Positions 52,920 to 64,000 of a DNA stretch of 64,000 bases are shown in pieces. Source of the DNA: Steromphala cineraria (Eukaryota; Mollusca; Gastropoda; Trochida; Trochidae); assembly GCA_916613615.1 (NCBI GenBank), contig OU744732.1:49994227-50058226 (forward strand), in the 5' to 3' direction. The notes under the pieces are model-generated. The model saw only the letters and a program-made list of their open reading frames with translations, did not search any database and was not told the DNA's origin. The translations under genes and the position numbers were made by a program. Positions within the stretch are counted from its first letter, which is position 1; each line of letters begins with the position of its first letter.

Positions 52920-53580
52920 TTGCATCCCATTACTTGAATTCTCATTTGCAGAATTGGTAGCCTTTTTACTAAATTTAGGGTTTGTGCTTTACAACAGTTT
53001 ACATTTTCTTTGAATGTCTGAGCAATTTCCATTTCTGAATTGGTTACCGGTTTCTGAAATCACATCGCCTTCGGACTTAAAGTTCACATAACCACAAACA
53101 TATTTCACTATTTTCTTTGGAATATCGAAAGTCTGATTACAATATTGTATAGTGCATTAAAGGTCGCTACTCAAATATGTTTAGTTTGGTAATGAAAGCC
53201 GTTTTTGAAAGCCTCTTTTGATGGGCCGCTTAGACCTATCTGACAACAAACAAGTGAATGTATGACTGGTCACGCCCCCATTTTGTGACGTCATAAACAG
53301 AATCAGCCTCGTTATCTATACATTTATTGTAACAATACCACAGGAAAAAAAACCTAATAATTAACGATTTTCAGAAAATATTTTCCACTCAGTTAGATAA
53401 ATCTGTTGACAATGTAACTCTACTAAGCATTTGGTGTAAAAAAGATATCCACATCAATGGTAATTAAACAATTATTTAGGCAGTATTTCAGTTGAAATAA
53501 TGATGCGTTACTCTGTATAGTCTGTTTATTATAAACCTCCAGTGACGTCACTCTATTGTTCTATTAGGTTCTTCTTTTAC
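52920..53580. other. Intergenic, nothing recognised
   Basis: No gene and no clear repeat. Confidence 0.35.
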
Positions 53581-53591
53581 CGGATAAACCT

Positions 53592-53682
53592 CTTTGCCGG
53601 GCATTCTCCAAGAATGCCCAGGGCTTTCTTGAAGAATGCCCAGGGCTTTCTCTAGGAAAGCCCGGGGCTTACTCTAGAATTT
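53592..53682. repeat. Three 28-bp units
   Basis: GGGCATTCTCCAAGAATGCC, AGGGCTTTCTTGAAGAATGC and AGGGCTTTCTCTAGGAAAGC are successive imperfect units; each is itself roughly palindromic (GGGCTTTC...GAAAGCCC). Confidence 0.7.
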
Positions 53683-54106
53683 TTCGGAAATTTATTTTGA
53701 TGGGGATTATACACGTTTTGAAATACTTTGTTTCAAAGTCCTTCTTCGAATAAATACCATCACAAAATATCACATTTTTGACAAATCACAAATATAATGT
53801 TCGCATGCCTGGTTTCGAACTCTGCACCACTCGCTTACTAAACTGGCGCCTTTGACAACTCGGCTATTAAGGCCCACGAGAACAATGATGTATTTTCCAC
53901 AGTGGCAATCATGTGAACTTCACGAAGCAGATAGCGCATGCATTGCACGTTCACGGCTTGGGTAGCGAGCGCAAAGCACGTGCAGGGCGCGGATGTGCTC
54001 TCCGTTTGCTCATGGTGATTCCCTACCAGTAAAAATCAATGAATCCATTTTTATACTTATTATTGAAATTATTTTGTAACTACGGTTTATCTCGGTTCAT
54101 AAGTTA

Positions 54107-54245
54107 GATCAAAACCTCGCCGTCGGTGTTGTTTGATAATGTAAGCCCTCAGCCTCGGGAAATTGGGGCGGGCCTGTCGGCCCTTTCCAATTTCCCTCTG
54201 CCGCGGGCTTACATTATCAACAACACCTCTGGCTCGGTTTTGATC
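54107..54245. mobile_element. Foldback hairpin element
   Basis: GATCAAAACCTCGCCGTCGG, TGTTGTTTGATAATGTAAGC and CC mirror the right half, which ends in GGCTCGGTTTTGATC. Arms are about 60 bp with a GGGCGGGCCTGTCGGCCC centre. It is much more GC-rich than its surroundings. Confidence 0.75.
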
Positions 54246-54485
54246 CTACACTTACGTCACACTCACGCGAGTTTTATGGTCCCTAACCCAGGTGGTTTTT
54301 TCACAACCAATAATTACTACTTTTACCCCTACTAATTTCTTTCTGCCTTTTTTTCAACATCTCCTGAAGCACAAGGCATAGAATGAAGAAATGTTTTGTA
54401 GAGACTAAAATATCTTTTCTTAAAGTGTTTATATAATTAAGTTATAAAATTTGTAAGAGCATGTTAGAAAAAAACCAAAGATCAA

Positions 54486-54914
54486 TTAAAGGGACCATTC
54501 GAGCGGGGTATTTTTTGTGGAAACGAAATTCAGGAGAACTTTCCTGTTTACAGTTATAAATGATTTGTACATGATAATTTCACACTTAATTTCAATTATG
54601 TTTGTAAGGTTAGCATTGCAGTTGTTAAAGATTAAACAATTTGCCAAAGAATAAAGTGTATCGCTCGAAAATTAAAAACATCGTGAAATGAAGCCAATCT
54701 TCGAAGCTACGATCGTGGAATGCATTATTACGACAAAATGTTGTTGTAACTGGTAACTTTTATTATGAATTATTTGTGAATATACTCTTCTTATATCAGT
54801 CAAGTAATTATTTCTTTATTTTATTAATGAATAAGCATAATACAGCACATTTGTTTTCTCGGAATGCTAACGTTTCAAAATGGCGGACGAAACGCGACCG
54901 AGTGGTGCCTTTAA
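54486..54914. mobile_element. TTAA-flanked MITE
   Basis: TTAA at 54486-54489 and 54911-54914. The ends are AGGGACCATTCGAGC and, in reverse complement, AGGCACCACTCGGTCG. 421 bp and non-coding. It shares the target and AGG start with 17083-17976, but the inside does not look alike. Confidence 0.6.
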
Positions 54915-54919
54915 ATGTT

Positions 54920-57185
54920 CTTTTCTGTGAACACCTATCCTATGTATTCGGAGCTTAGGGCCGTACCCAGTTCAATTGCAGTCAGTAAAGATGCGCGGTA
55001 TTATTGGTATATTGCAATACAGGAACAACACGATACGAATCGGTTACATAATATATTAAACATTTGAAAATGAGCAATTTCAACCTTAAATTACCTAAAA
55101 CACAACCAATTAAAACATAAGTTTACGGAAAGTCTGAAGTTGGGTTCTTACATGTATGTAGATCATAAACGGTATCTCTCCCGCCTCAAGTTAAACACAA
55201 CATCAATGGAAAAACGCAATCGTATTGAACCAGGATGGACACTTTAATTATGCCAACGAAATTGTTTACGTTTTGTAATTGAGATGAACGTGGTAATTCA
55301 ATTCGTTCATATTGTTCAAGTGGGACCGTCTGAAATACCAAAAATCACATGACAACATCTGCCTGAATGGGTGTAGGTGATTTCGTAGGAGATCCAGTTC
55401 GTAGGAGGATATTTCGGTGATTTCGTAGGAGGATTGGACGGTAGGTTTTATGTTAGAGGATTATTGATTATTGGCAATGTATATTTTTGTTGGTTGTTTT
55501 TATAAATAAAATCGACCAGAATACTTTGTTCAACCATGTTGTTGATGATCATCACATATTTATATCCTCCCATTTCACAAACATAAGTGTACCTAAGTGT
55601 GTTTTGGATTTTCCTTGCCTATGAGAAAATGCTTAGTCTATGTATTCCATTGTCGGCAATGACACCTTTTTACCATAGCGTAAATTTCATAAGACCTTTT
55701 TTCAGAATATCATTACAAAAGATTATACAGCAATTTCATTTGTTGAATAAGTTGAAGTATATATACACAAAGAACTTAATTAAGCACCGCCCATTTTGTA
55801 AAATGAAATTGGGAGCTCTTTGAATATTGTGATATGTTTGATGTATTGACCACTCTAGATATAACAATTGCCGTTTTATTTATTATTTAATTGACGTAAA
55901 AATCCTTATAACACGAAAAAATTGAAAATATGAGAAAAAATTTGAGACCACTGAAATTTGGCAAAATATAACTATTGTCTTTGGTGAGAAACCACGCATG
56001 AAACTTTGGATTTTTTCAATCAAAAATAACATTTTTGATCCCTAGTTGACATTCAATTAGAGAAACCCTTTTTATCATGCACGATAAAAGCCTAGCAGGA
56101 CATTGAATTTTCAGTACTTTTTTCAACCATAATTGAGAAAATTTCGAAATTTTTCAAATCTGTGAGTGAATTTGAGATTCTTTAAGTTGGACTTGTGGGT
56201 CAAACACTTCTTCTCCCTTTAAATAAGCCATTATCTTAAAGAGACGCCAATTTTTTCTTAGGGAAGCTTTTTTCAAATTTGATATTTGATAATTTTGTGA
56301 TTTTGAAGGCTCATACTGCTCTAACGACTAACATTTGCTAAGAGGTCCTTACCTAAAATCATCAATTCAGTCAAGAGAATTATCATAACCATATTGCAGC
56401 AAAAAAAATTTACTTTCATTTTCATTTATAAGTAAACTTGAATTTTCAAAAATACCAAGTTGGGGGAAATGAGTTATCCAGAGACAGTGTATCGTAAATT
56501 GAGTGAAGTTTTCATTTCTACACTGCTAAATGATCGTTCTATCGAAAAACCCTAATTGTTTTTCTGGAACCTTGTATGGTTTATTAGCAGAAGCTTATTT
56601 TCTGAAAACATTGGTGGTGCTAAACTAAGTTCTTTGTGTATATGTTGTGATAGCATAAAAGATTGTTTTTTAATCCCTCTAAATCTGTTTGTATCCAAGG
56701 TGACCCATAGTCTATATAGTGGTTCAATGATGCACGGTCATCTCGGCTTTTATTCCAGAAGTAAGTAAGGATTCTCATCAAAATGCATGTCATAAACAAA
56801 GAATGTAAGTGTTCTTGTGATTATCTCAGTATGATTTAAATTCAGTATTTGAATTTAACAAGAAACGTAAGTAACAACGTAAATTCCAGCATCTAACATT
56901 TTTTGTATGATCAAAATGACGTTCTTATTCTACTTCTTTCAGCATTAGACTTTACCAGAAACACCCATTCTTGTGCTTTATCTATTGTGTTGCAGTTTTA
57001 TTTTGCAATAAGTGTAGTCTTAACACATATATACATTCATCGAAATCATAATTGACTTGTAAATTACGAGACACTGAGGTTTTTATTTACAGAAGGGTAC
57101 ACTAAACTTTTATTTCTTCGGTGTGTCATGTTTTGTGTTACTGCTAGGATGTAAGAGTTCTTATTGCTTGGTGCCCAAAGGCACC
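54920..57185. other. Intergenic, nothing recognised
   Basis: AT-rich for about 2.2 kb. The phrase GTGATTTCGTAGGAGGA recurs near 55380 and 55420. No frame has coding character. Confidence 0.35.
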
Positions 57186-57187
57186 AA

Positions 57188-57530
57188 GCAGTTCATTCTC
57201 TTCCCTCAGAGGCAGATCGAGTCATGTTGATGTAGCCTCTGTTCTATTACGCCAAAATCCGTGGGTTCCGGCAGTTTCCCCTGGCGGAAAAAAACTTTCC
57301 TCTCAAAACATTTGAATTTTTTTATCAAATGACAAGGCTTCTCGCATGGAAAGGGTGGTTCATATAACAATGCCTTTGCCTTGTTTCAGTAGCCAAAATG
57401 AACAGCGTCGCTGATTGCACAACTAATTTTGATTGCCTCCAATCAGGCGTCTCCCATTCTATCCCACAAACAATATAATAGAGGCTAAATCAACATGACT
57501 TGATCTGCCTCTGTTGGGAGAGAATGCAGT
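57188..57530. mobile_element. TIR MITE with long GAGGCAGATC ends
   Basis: CATTCTCTTCCCTCAGAGGC, AGATCGAGTCATGTTGATGT and AGCCTCT mirror the right end (complement: CATTCTCTCCCAACAGAGGC, AGATCAAGTCATGTTGATTT, AGCCTCT). The inverted repeat is over 50 bp. The inside is non-coding. A short CTTGGTGCCCAAAGGCACCAAG hairpin precedes it at 57168-57190. Confidence 0.8.
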
Positions 57531-57794
57531 TATGATTTGATTTCTCTAAAACTTGTTTGAACAGAGCTGTAGCAAAAAATGCATAAATTTAATTACGTCA
57601 CCATGTGGGTAATACAAAATATTTAGCACATGAAACTGTTGACTGTCATATTAAAAGAGAAACAATATTTTCTATTCAAGACGCTGATAAATGTTAACAG
57701 ACTCAATCAAAAACATCTTCATTTGAAGAAGAGTCTGCATTTGTTCCAGATAAGAGCATTATTTCGCATTCAATATTCGCAGAATCCACTTTTT

Positions 57795-58300
57795 ATCCCA
57801 CCGGTATGTAATACCGTGGGATATAGTCATCACCCTGTCCGTCTGTCCGTAATCAATTCGTTTCCGGATCAGAACTCAAAAACCGGTCCACATATCTTTC
57901 TTAAACTTTACATGTGTATTGCCCACCTACTGAAGTGGTGCCTTTTGATATTTTCAAATTTCTGAAAAATTTATTTTTTATTATTTCCATGGAAACGGCT
58001 CTTATATAGACTCTGTTCATGAAAGGTTTCGTTTCCGGAGCAGAACTCAAAAACCGGTCCACATATCTTTCTGGAACTTTACATGTGTATTGCCCACCTA
58101 CTGAAGTGGTGCCTTTTGATATTTTCAAATTTCTGAAAATTTTATTTTTTATTATTTCCATGGAAACGGCTCTTATTTGGACTCTGTTCATGAGAGGTTT
58201 CGTTTCATATATATTTGCTTATACTATTATGAACCTTGCTTGAAAAATTTACAATTTTCTTTCAAAGGTTTACATCTTACGATCATGTGGAACCGGTGGG
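57795..58300. mobile_element. ACCGGTGGGATAT-ended repeat with two 170-bp units
   Basis: The left end ATCCCACCGGTATG and the right end AACCGGTGGGATATG are inverted relative to each other. Inside, TTCGTTTCCGGA-CAGAACTC through ATGGAAACGGCTCTTAT--G occurs twice (from about 57858 and 58027) with few differences. The short open frames here arise from the duplicated unit. Confidence 0.75.
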
Positions 58301-58529
58301 ATATGTCATCTTCTGATCACTCTTGTTTATAACCCAAGCGATTTAATTTCACGTTGGGCTCGCCTGGCGATTTAAGAGTATACTGTTTCTGCAAGTGCGA
58401 TGTGACAACGAAATATAAGTATATCATTTACGACCACGTTACATGTCAAACTTAACGATGTCACTAAATGTTTACGTTGAAAACATGTACTTATAATCAG
58501 AGCTACTGAAAATGACTCGTGCCATGTAG

Positions 58530-58632
58530 TAAATAATAACCCGGTACCGACGGGTTATGGAAAATAACCTCGCGAGGCCGTAGCCCGAGCAGAGGTTATT
58601 TCCATAACCCGAGGTAATCGGGTTATTATTTG
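58530..58632. mobile_element. Foldback hairpin element
   Basis: AATAATAACCCGGTACCGAC, GGGTTATGGAAAATAACCTC mirrors GAGGTTATTTCCATAACCCG, AGGTAATCGGGTTATTATT. Arms are about 42 bp with a loop around GCGAGGCCGTAGCCCGAGCA. Confidence 0.8.
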
Positions 58633-58907
58633 ACTTACACTCCCGCGGAACACTCCTGCAATGGTTTCAACTAAATTTGTTTATATACAATTAATTCATA
58701 AACGTTTAAGTCATATATTTTGCGGGTTTAACATGTCTTGATAACAATAAATATTGAGACCACTTAAATTAACCCCTGCTTAGGGTTTAAGGACTAAAAA
58801 TTTGAATCCTGACATTAAAAACTCTTTTTTTGCAACATTGATATATATTTATAGCAAAAATTGCAACTCAAACATGACACAATAAACTTTACATCAAGTG
58901 GCATGGA

Positions 58908-58980
58908 TCCTCGGTAGCTCAACTGATAAGGCCGCTGCTTGATGACATAGAGGTCCCTGGTTCGATTCCCACTTTCATTG
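58908..58980 (+). repeat. tRNA-like sequence, probable SINE head
   Basis: TAGCTCAACTGATAAGG resembles a pol III A box and GGTTCGATTCC is a perfect B box at the usual spacing (about 44 nt from the A-box start). The T stem and acceptor stem do not pair well and the anticodon arm is poor, so a functional tRNA is unlikely. A tRNA-derived SINE or a dead tRNA copy is more likely. Confidence 0.5.
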
Positions 58981-59290
58981 TTCATAAATCTGAACTTTCT
59001 TGTTTGATTAAAAGTCAAAATTTTACAAGTCCAAAAGTTTGCGTTTGTTTACAATCTTATAACCGACCAAGGTGGTTATGAGATAACCAACTTACGCAAA
59101 TGAAGTTTACGGCTTATAAATTTCAACTGAAATAAAGACAATAACTTCCCAAGGTGTGTAAATGGTAAACACTTATAGGACGGTAGTTACGAGTTAACAC
59201 CAATTGACAAAAGCGGGGATATAACCGCCCAAGGGGTGTAAATTTAGAATATGACATATATCGTTGGTTCCATACGTTTACTGTAGACTA

Positions 59291-59345
59291 AGACCGGCTT
59301 AGCTCAGCGGATAACGGACCTGGGTTAACATCCCGTCAGATCATC
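59291..59345 (+). repeat. Second tRNA-like fragment
   Basis: GGCTTAGCTCAGCGGATAAC then CCTGGGTTAACATCCC carries an A-box-like segment and a degraded B box with the anticodon region missing. It lies 380 bp from the tRNA-like sequence at 58908. Confidence 0.35.
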
Positions 59346-59745
59346 GGAAAGTATATGTTTATTATCTGTAATACTACTGTTAATAATTAACCATCACTAC
59401 TAGGAGATATCGTTTTGGCAGTACATTTTGCACAATTGCCTGTCATTGTCAACGCTACATGACAACACAGTGTTTTTACATCATCAAGTAACTACCACAA
59501 TGCCTTAACATCATAAACATAGTGACATCACTGTCTTGAAAATCTAGTGTTGTTGTGTTCAGAAGTGTAATTTTTTTCTCTGAGATGTCAAAAAGAATGA
59601 ATTTGGATGATAAATAGAATATCACCCTCGTGTCTTTTAATATGAAATATACCAACAGTCGTTGATAAATATGAAAATATTCATAACTTTCATTAACTCG
59701 TGTTGATAGAAATTAATTTTATGAAATTAATTTTGATTAATACTC
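59346..59745. other. Intergenic, nothing recognised
   Basis: AT-rich. Part near 59615-59700 resembles the duplicated phrase at 42870. Confidence 0.3.
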
Positions 59746-59889
59746 GTGTTAAAATTAGTGCAGTTATCCAGTGTTGTATATTTCACTAATCAACCAAACT
59801 GGTCGATAAATCACAATCGCCTTCATCTGCCAATGTGGCATCAAGCTTGCCTTTTTAAAGGCTTTTCTTGTTGCCATTGCCCCTATTTC

Positions 59890-60175
59890 ACTACGAGTGG
59901 AATTGTCAAGAATTATCACGAAAGAGATTTGTCCCCATTCGTGAACATTCGTAGACAGTTCGTAATTAATTCTTGAGATTCCCAAATGATTCCTAGTAAA
60001 TTCGGTAACATTCCTCCAATTCGTGGCATTCGTGAACAAATTTTGATTTGTTCAAAACATTTGACGAATCAACTACGAGTTTTAGTTTCGTAGTAGCTTC
60101 GTAAACTTTAATTATAACTTATTCGTGTAGTTCGTAACCAGTTCTGGGAAATTCATAGTTGATAATTTTTATGGT
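59890..60175. repeat. Degenerate TTCGT array
   Basis: ATTCGTGAACATTCGTAGAC, AGTTCGTAATTAATTC, ATTCGTGGCATTCGTGAAC and TAGTTTCGTAGTAGCTTCGT show a TTCGT core every 10-11 bp or multiples. The layout recalls the CGTTC array in the palindrome at 22042, with a different core. Confidence 0.5.
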
Positions 60176-60199
60176 CTCCTACTGAATTACTCACGAATT

Positions 60200-61136
60200 G
60201 TTCTGTTATTGACAGTTAACCCTTGCCATGTAATGGCTCCTTAGAGGGTAAGAGACTGCAAGTAAATAAAATACCCAAATTAGTATATAATTACACACAA
60301 AATAGCATAATCCTATGCAAAAGAATGGAGAATATTGAAATTTAAGAGATATTTTACGAGCGCTTCACCTGCACATTTTTGACAGGGAAGTTTTACTAGC
60401 TGTAGTAGTATTGCTATAGAGAAGAAATATATATTTTAGGGACGCTTCAATGTACAAGCGTCCTACACAAATAAGATAGAAACACTCTTTACATGAAAAT
60501 TACTATGAACCTACACAAGAAGTTTAGCCAACAATTAAAATAAATCCCTAATATGAAAAGAAAGAATATACATACACTTTGGTGGGCCTATAGTTCCTAA
60601 CATGCGTTTTTATGCTTTCCAAAACAGAATACATCGGCCATGCGGCCGCCAAATCCAACATCCGGTCCAATATAAAGGGCGATAACTCTTAAACCCTACA
60701 CTAAAAGATACCACTAGTGATACAAATAAAGCGCCTGTTACTTGTGTAACAGAACACTCCCTACCCAATATCTGATAAAGATATTGCCGAAATAAGGGGC
60801 CCAAATATATGTATAAACAGTATAACCCTATCCTGTTAAACAGACAAAAACTGAAATATCTCCTCGATATACAAGAACACACAAATTCAAACACTGTGAT
60901 AAAATGATAAAATAGATTCCTCTGCTCAGACTTGAGCTAAATTTTCAATGATAATCAAAGTCCTTCCTGAAATTCAATACCTTCACCACACAATAACTGA
61001 GTAAAAGAGTCCAACATGATAAATGTAACTTAAAAAGTCCATCTGTTAAGAGAAAACTTTCACTCTTATGACAAAGCCTACAGTCCACATACATTTCTCA
61101 TTCCAACTTTAGAGTTCATGTGGAATGTCAGTCTGA
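60200..61136 (-). mobile_element. 3' untranslated region and probable 3' LTR of the BEL/Pao element
   Basis: This is the sequence downstream of the pol stop on the minus strand, so the 3' LTR should lie here. TGTTGGACTC on the minus strand (near 61015) and TGTCAATAACA (near 60215) are candidate LTR edges. With only one LTR in the window the boundaries cannot be confirmed. Confidence 0.4.
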
Positions 61137-64000
61137 TCACTTCAGACTGGATACAAGTAAGACCATATCTGTGATAGGCCTAGTGAAATCAGTATGTTTG
61201 TCCTTCACAACAACACGAACAGTCGCCTTCCTGATTTTTCCATCCCGGCTTGGGATAGCATCCACTACTCTGCCTGTTGGCCAATCATTCCTGTGCGCAT
61301 TCTTCTCCTTCAAAAGGACTATGTCGCCCGATTGAATGTTTGGTTTTGTATCAGTCCATTTTCGCCTGGTTTGGAGTGTTTGGAGATAATCCTTTCTCCA
61401 CCGGTTCCAAAAGGTGTCTGCTAACAACTGTACATGTTTCCACTGCTTGTGGTATAGATCACCTATCGGTTCATCACGGTCTTCTGTCGGCCAGGAAGAA
61501 TGATCCATCTTGTGGGTGAGAAGCGCCGATGGCGTCAAGATGAGAGGGTTCGATGGATCCGACGATACGGGCACTATGGGGCGTCCGTTCACTATGGCAC
61601 ACACCTCGGCCATAAATGTAGTAAGAACTTCATGACTTACTTTTCGAGGTGCAATTTCTCCCATCATGTGATCAAGAATACGCCTTGCTATGCCGATTGT
61701 CCTTTCCCATACCCCACCCATGTGGGATGAATGTGGAGGGTTGAAGAGCCATATTGTGCGGTTCTTATTGAGAAAGTTCTTAACACTTGGATCCTCCACA
61801 TTTATACACTCTATGCCAAGATCTTTTGTCGCACCGACAAAGTTTGTCCCCCGATCTGACCTGAACAGCTTGACATTACCTCTAAGGGAGATAAATCTTC
61901 TCAGTCCATTAATGAAACATGAAGATGACATCTCTTCTATCACCTCAATGTGAATCGCCCTTGTAGTGAGGCAGGTAAAGAGAAGCGCCCACCTCTTGCT
62001 GTTCGCCTGACCTCCTCGAGTCCGCCGAGAGACGACGGTCCAAGGTCCGAAAGTGTCGACTCCCACATTGGTGAATGGGGGGGTAGGAATTACTCGGTCT
62101 GGAGGCAGGTCCGACATGATCTGTTGCTCCTGCTTCCCTCGTAACCTTCGACAAGTTACACATTCATGGATCACTTTCGACACAAGGCGTTTACCTCCTG
62201 TAATCCAATATCCGGCCGCTCTCACGGCACCTTCCGTCAAGTGTCGGCCTTGATGGTGGACAGTTTCATGACATTTCCTTACCAATAGTGTGGCAATATG
62301 ATGCTTGCCTGGGATGATAAGTGGAAACTTTTCTTCCTGTGAAAGTTGGGAGTTGGTCATGCGACCTCCAACGCGAAGCAGTCCCTGCGCGTCAACCTTT
62401 GGATTAAGAGAAATGATAACACTGTCTCTGGGAAGTGGAGTATTTGACTGGATACACTCACATTCTCTCCTGTAATACTCCTGTTGTACCTGTCTGACTA
62501 TGTACATCTCGGTTTCTGTATCAGGGTGTTGATCATGCTGCGAATTCGTCTCAGTGTCAACTCTGTGATAGGATCGCGCTAGTGCCTTAAGACGTGCAAT
62601 TGATCTGACAAGACTGTTCCACATTGAAAACTTCTCAAGCCGATGAGAATCAAATGTCTGTCTATCTACTAATTTAGTCATCTTAACTGCTACATCTGGT
62701 TCAAATTCAATTTCTTCAACTGCATCTGAGGGAAGATTGTCCGGACTCTCATCACGCTTTTGTTTCCGTGACGGACCTGTCAGCCAGGGATTGTTGTTCA
62801 GCGATGCTGCGGATACTGGCCGTGTCGCTTGATCCGCTGGATTGATTCCCGTAGATATGTAACTCCACTGCGAAGGGTCAGAGTGTCTACGTATTGTCTC
62901 AACTCTGTTCGTAACGTAGACTGAGAATCGCCTTGTTCGGTTGGATATGTAACCCAGGACTATCTTACTGTCTGTGTGATATTTCACCTGGTTCACTGGT
63001 ATGTCTAAGTGCTGTCCAACTGTAAGCGCAATGTTGACTCCTAACACTGCTGCGCACAACTCCAGACGCGGAATGGTGTGTCCGTGACTGGGTGCTACTT
63101 TTGCCTTTCCTAGAACAAATCCATAGTTTTCATCACCACTGTTGGTACTTGTCCTGACATATGAAGATGCAGCAATAACGTTCTCCGACGCGTCTGTAAA
63201 TACGTACAGTTCCTTGTATTCTGTACTGCAAAAGGACACTGGCAGGAGAGTTCTTGGAATTTGAAGTCCTTCAAGATGCTGTAGAGAATTTCTCCATGAT
63301 TCCCATTTCTGATAGTATTCTGGTGGCAGCGCTTCATCCCATTCAACACCTTCTGAGATAAGATCTCTCAAAATACACTTGCCTTCAATAGTAACTGGAG
63401 AGATGAATCCCATGGGATCAAAGATGCTGTTCACGATCGACAACACACCCCGCTTGGTGAAGGGTTTGTCGTCCTTGCACACACGAAACTTGAACGTGTC
63501 TGTGTTTACGTCCCACAACATGCCTAAGCTCCTCTGGAGAGGGAATATATCTACACATAAGTTCAAGTCCTTTAAGTCCTTTGCTAGGTCCTCAGTTGGA
63601 AAGGCTTTCATGACCGTGGGAGAGTTTGACACAATTTTGTGGAGATGAATATTGCCGTTTGTCCTCAGGGAAACTTGTGTTCTCTTTAAGAGGTCAATAG
63701 CTTCTTCAGCTGTTGGCAGCGATGTGACCGCGTCATCGACGTAAAAGTCATTTTCAACAAACTGCTTGGAGTCAGTACCAAATATCTCCTCGCCCGCCTG
63801 TGCAGCTCTCTGTAGTCCATATGTAGCCACCGCCGGTGATGACCGATTTCCAAATACATGTACTTTCATCCTGTATTCAATCAGTTTCTGATTGAAATCA
63901 TTATCCTTGTACCACCAGAATGTGAGATAGTTCCTGTGACACTCACTCACTTCAAAGCAATGGAACATTTGACGAATGTCCGCCATTATGCCGATCGGTT
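61137..64000 (-). CDS. BEL/Pao retrotransposon pol, C-terminal 950 residues (continues beyond window)
   Basis: The frame stays open through the right edge, so this is a partial polyprotein; the Met at 63986 is internal. Counting from it: end of RT with YVDD at 82-85; the Pao-type connection and RNase H region (YVFTDAS near 261-267; LELCAAVLG at 308-316; YHTDSKIVLGYI from 336); integrase zinc-binding HHCC (His577/578, Cys609, Cys612); integrase core with Asp644 (VGVDTFG), Asp711 (RSDRGTNF) and Glu761 (GVWERTIG); then the DUF5641-type C-terminal domain (about 848-940, FWNRWRKDYLQTLQ). Order and motifs are those of BEL/Pao. No frameshift or stop is seen, so the copy is young. Protease and gag would lie beyond 64000. 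Confidence 0.95.
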   Translation of the reverse strand, partial: PIGIMADIRQMFHCFEVSECHRNYLTFWWYKDNDFNQKLIEYRMKVHVFGNRSSPAVATYGLQRAAQAGEEIFGTDSKQFVENDFYVDDAVTSLPTAEEAIDLLKRTQVSLRTNGNIHLHKIVSNSPTVMKAFPTEDLAKDLKDLNLCVDIFPLQRSLGMLWDVNTDTFKFRVCKDDKPFTKRGVLSIVNSIFDPMGFISPVTIEGKCILRDLISEGVEWDEALPPEYYQKWESWRNSLQHLEGLQIPRTLLPVSFCSTEYKELYVFTDASENVIAASSYVRTSTNSGDENYGFVLGKAKVAPSHGHTIPRLELCAAVLGVNIALTVGQHLDIPVNQVKYHTDSKIVLGYISNRTRRFSVYVTNRVETIRRHSDPSQWSYISTGINPADQATRPVSAASLNNNPWLTGPSRKQKRDESPDNLPSDAVEEIEFEPDVAVKMTKLVDRQTFDSHRLEKFSMWNSLVRSIARLKALARSYHRVDTETNSQHDQHPDTETEMYIVRQVQQEYYRRECECIQSNTPLPRDSVIISLNPKVDAQGLLRVGGRMTNSQLSQEEKFPLIIPGKHHIATLLVRKCHETVHHQGRHLTEGAVRAAGYWITGGKRLVSKVIHECVTCRRLRGKQEQQIMSDLPPDRVIPTPPFTNVGVDTFGPWTVVSRRTRGGQANSKRWALLFTCLTTRAIHIEVIEEMSSSCFINGLRRFISLRGNVKLFRSDRGTNFVGATKDLGIECINVEDPSVKNFLNKNRTIWLFNPPHSSHMGGVWERTIGIARRILDHMMGEIAPRKVSHEVLTTFMAEVCAIVNGRPIVPVSSDPSNPLILTPSALLTHKMDHSSWPTEDRDEPIGDLYHKQWKHVQLLADTFWNRWRKDYLQTLQTRRKWTDTKPNIQSGDIVLLKEKNAHRNDWPTGRVVDAIPSRDGKIRKATVRVVVKDKHTDFTRPITDMVLLVSSLK

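Noticed and set aside
57630..58243. Open frames across the duplicated 170-bp unit
   Set aside because: The plus and minus frames both arise from the repeated unit and contain no domain.
58908..58980. Functional tRNA gene
   Set aside because: A and B boxes are present, but the acceptor and T stems pair poorly and there is no clean anticodon arm.

Overview
This window is animal genomic DNA. Genes are split by GT-AG introns, GC content is low, and simple repeats, MITEs and retrotransposons are dense. Several dispersed repeats look like families common in mollusc genomes: a family ending in TAGCTCATCTGGCC, a SINE-like family with GGGGTTTA-CGCCGCTTTCAA, and DIRS and BEL/Pao elements. A mollusc, or at least a lophotrochozoan, is my inference; no marker in the window proves it.

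Two host genes are supported. At 7596-9080 (minus strand) there is an intronless 494-residue MFS transporter of the SLC46 (folate-transporter-like) type. At 28813-51576 (plus strand) there is a complete INTS11 gene, the endonuclease subunit of Integrator. I rebuilt it as 17 coding exons (598 codons with the stop) from homology and splice sites. Exon 2 is a 12-nt microexon. Exon 4 has no usable GT donor where one is expected, and one conserved Leu codon is missing there. Stop-terminated partial copies of exons 8 and 9 lie just upstream of the real exons.

The rest is mobile or repetitive. Intron 4 of INTS11 holds a nearly whole 6.5-kb DIRS-type retrotransposon (31526-38011) with inverted terminal repeats, an internal complementary region, gag-like, RT/RNase H and tyrosine recombinase ORFs, and one frame break in a G9 run. 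The right edge (61137-64000, minus) holds most of a BEL/Pao pol ORF that runs out of the window. DNA-transposon relatives include a hAT-like element with a perfect 8-bp target duplication (15020-16516), a TTAA-flanked MITE family (17083, 54490, probably 1959), TA-flanked MITEs with a CCGTATTTCCTCGAATA end (4676, 29292), and foldback hairpins at 46621, 50611, 54107 and 58530.

The two most unusual structures are these. First, a 2.93-kb perfect or near-perfect palindrome (22042-24970) contains two mirrored copies of a TIR element built from a 20-21-bp phased CGTTCTT motif. Second, a 1.16-kb TA-flanked element in INTS11 intron 7 (41340-42502) carries about 19 copies of the palindrome TTAGTAAGCTTACTAA. 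Satellite-like tracts are GGTA-type (2990-4075) and GTGTGGT-type (25515-26510). No rRNA, CRISPR array or convincing functional tRNA is present.
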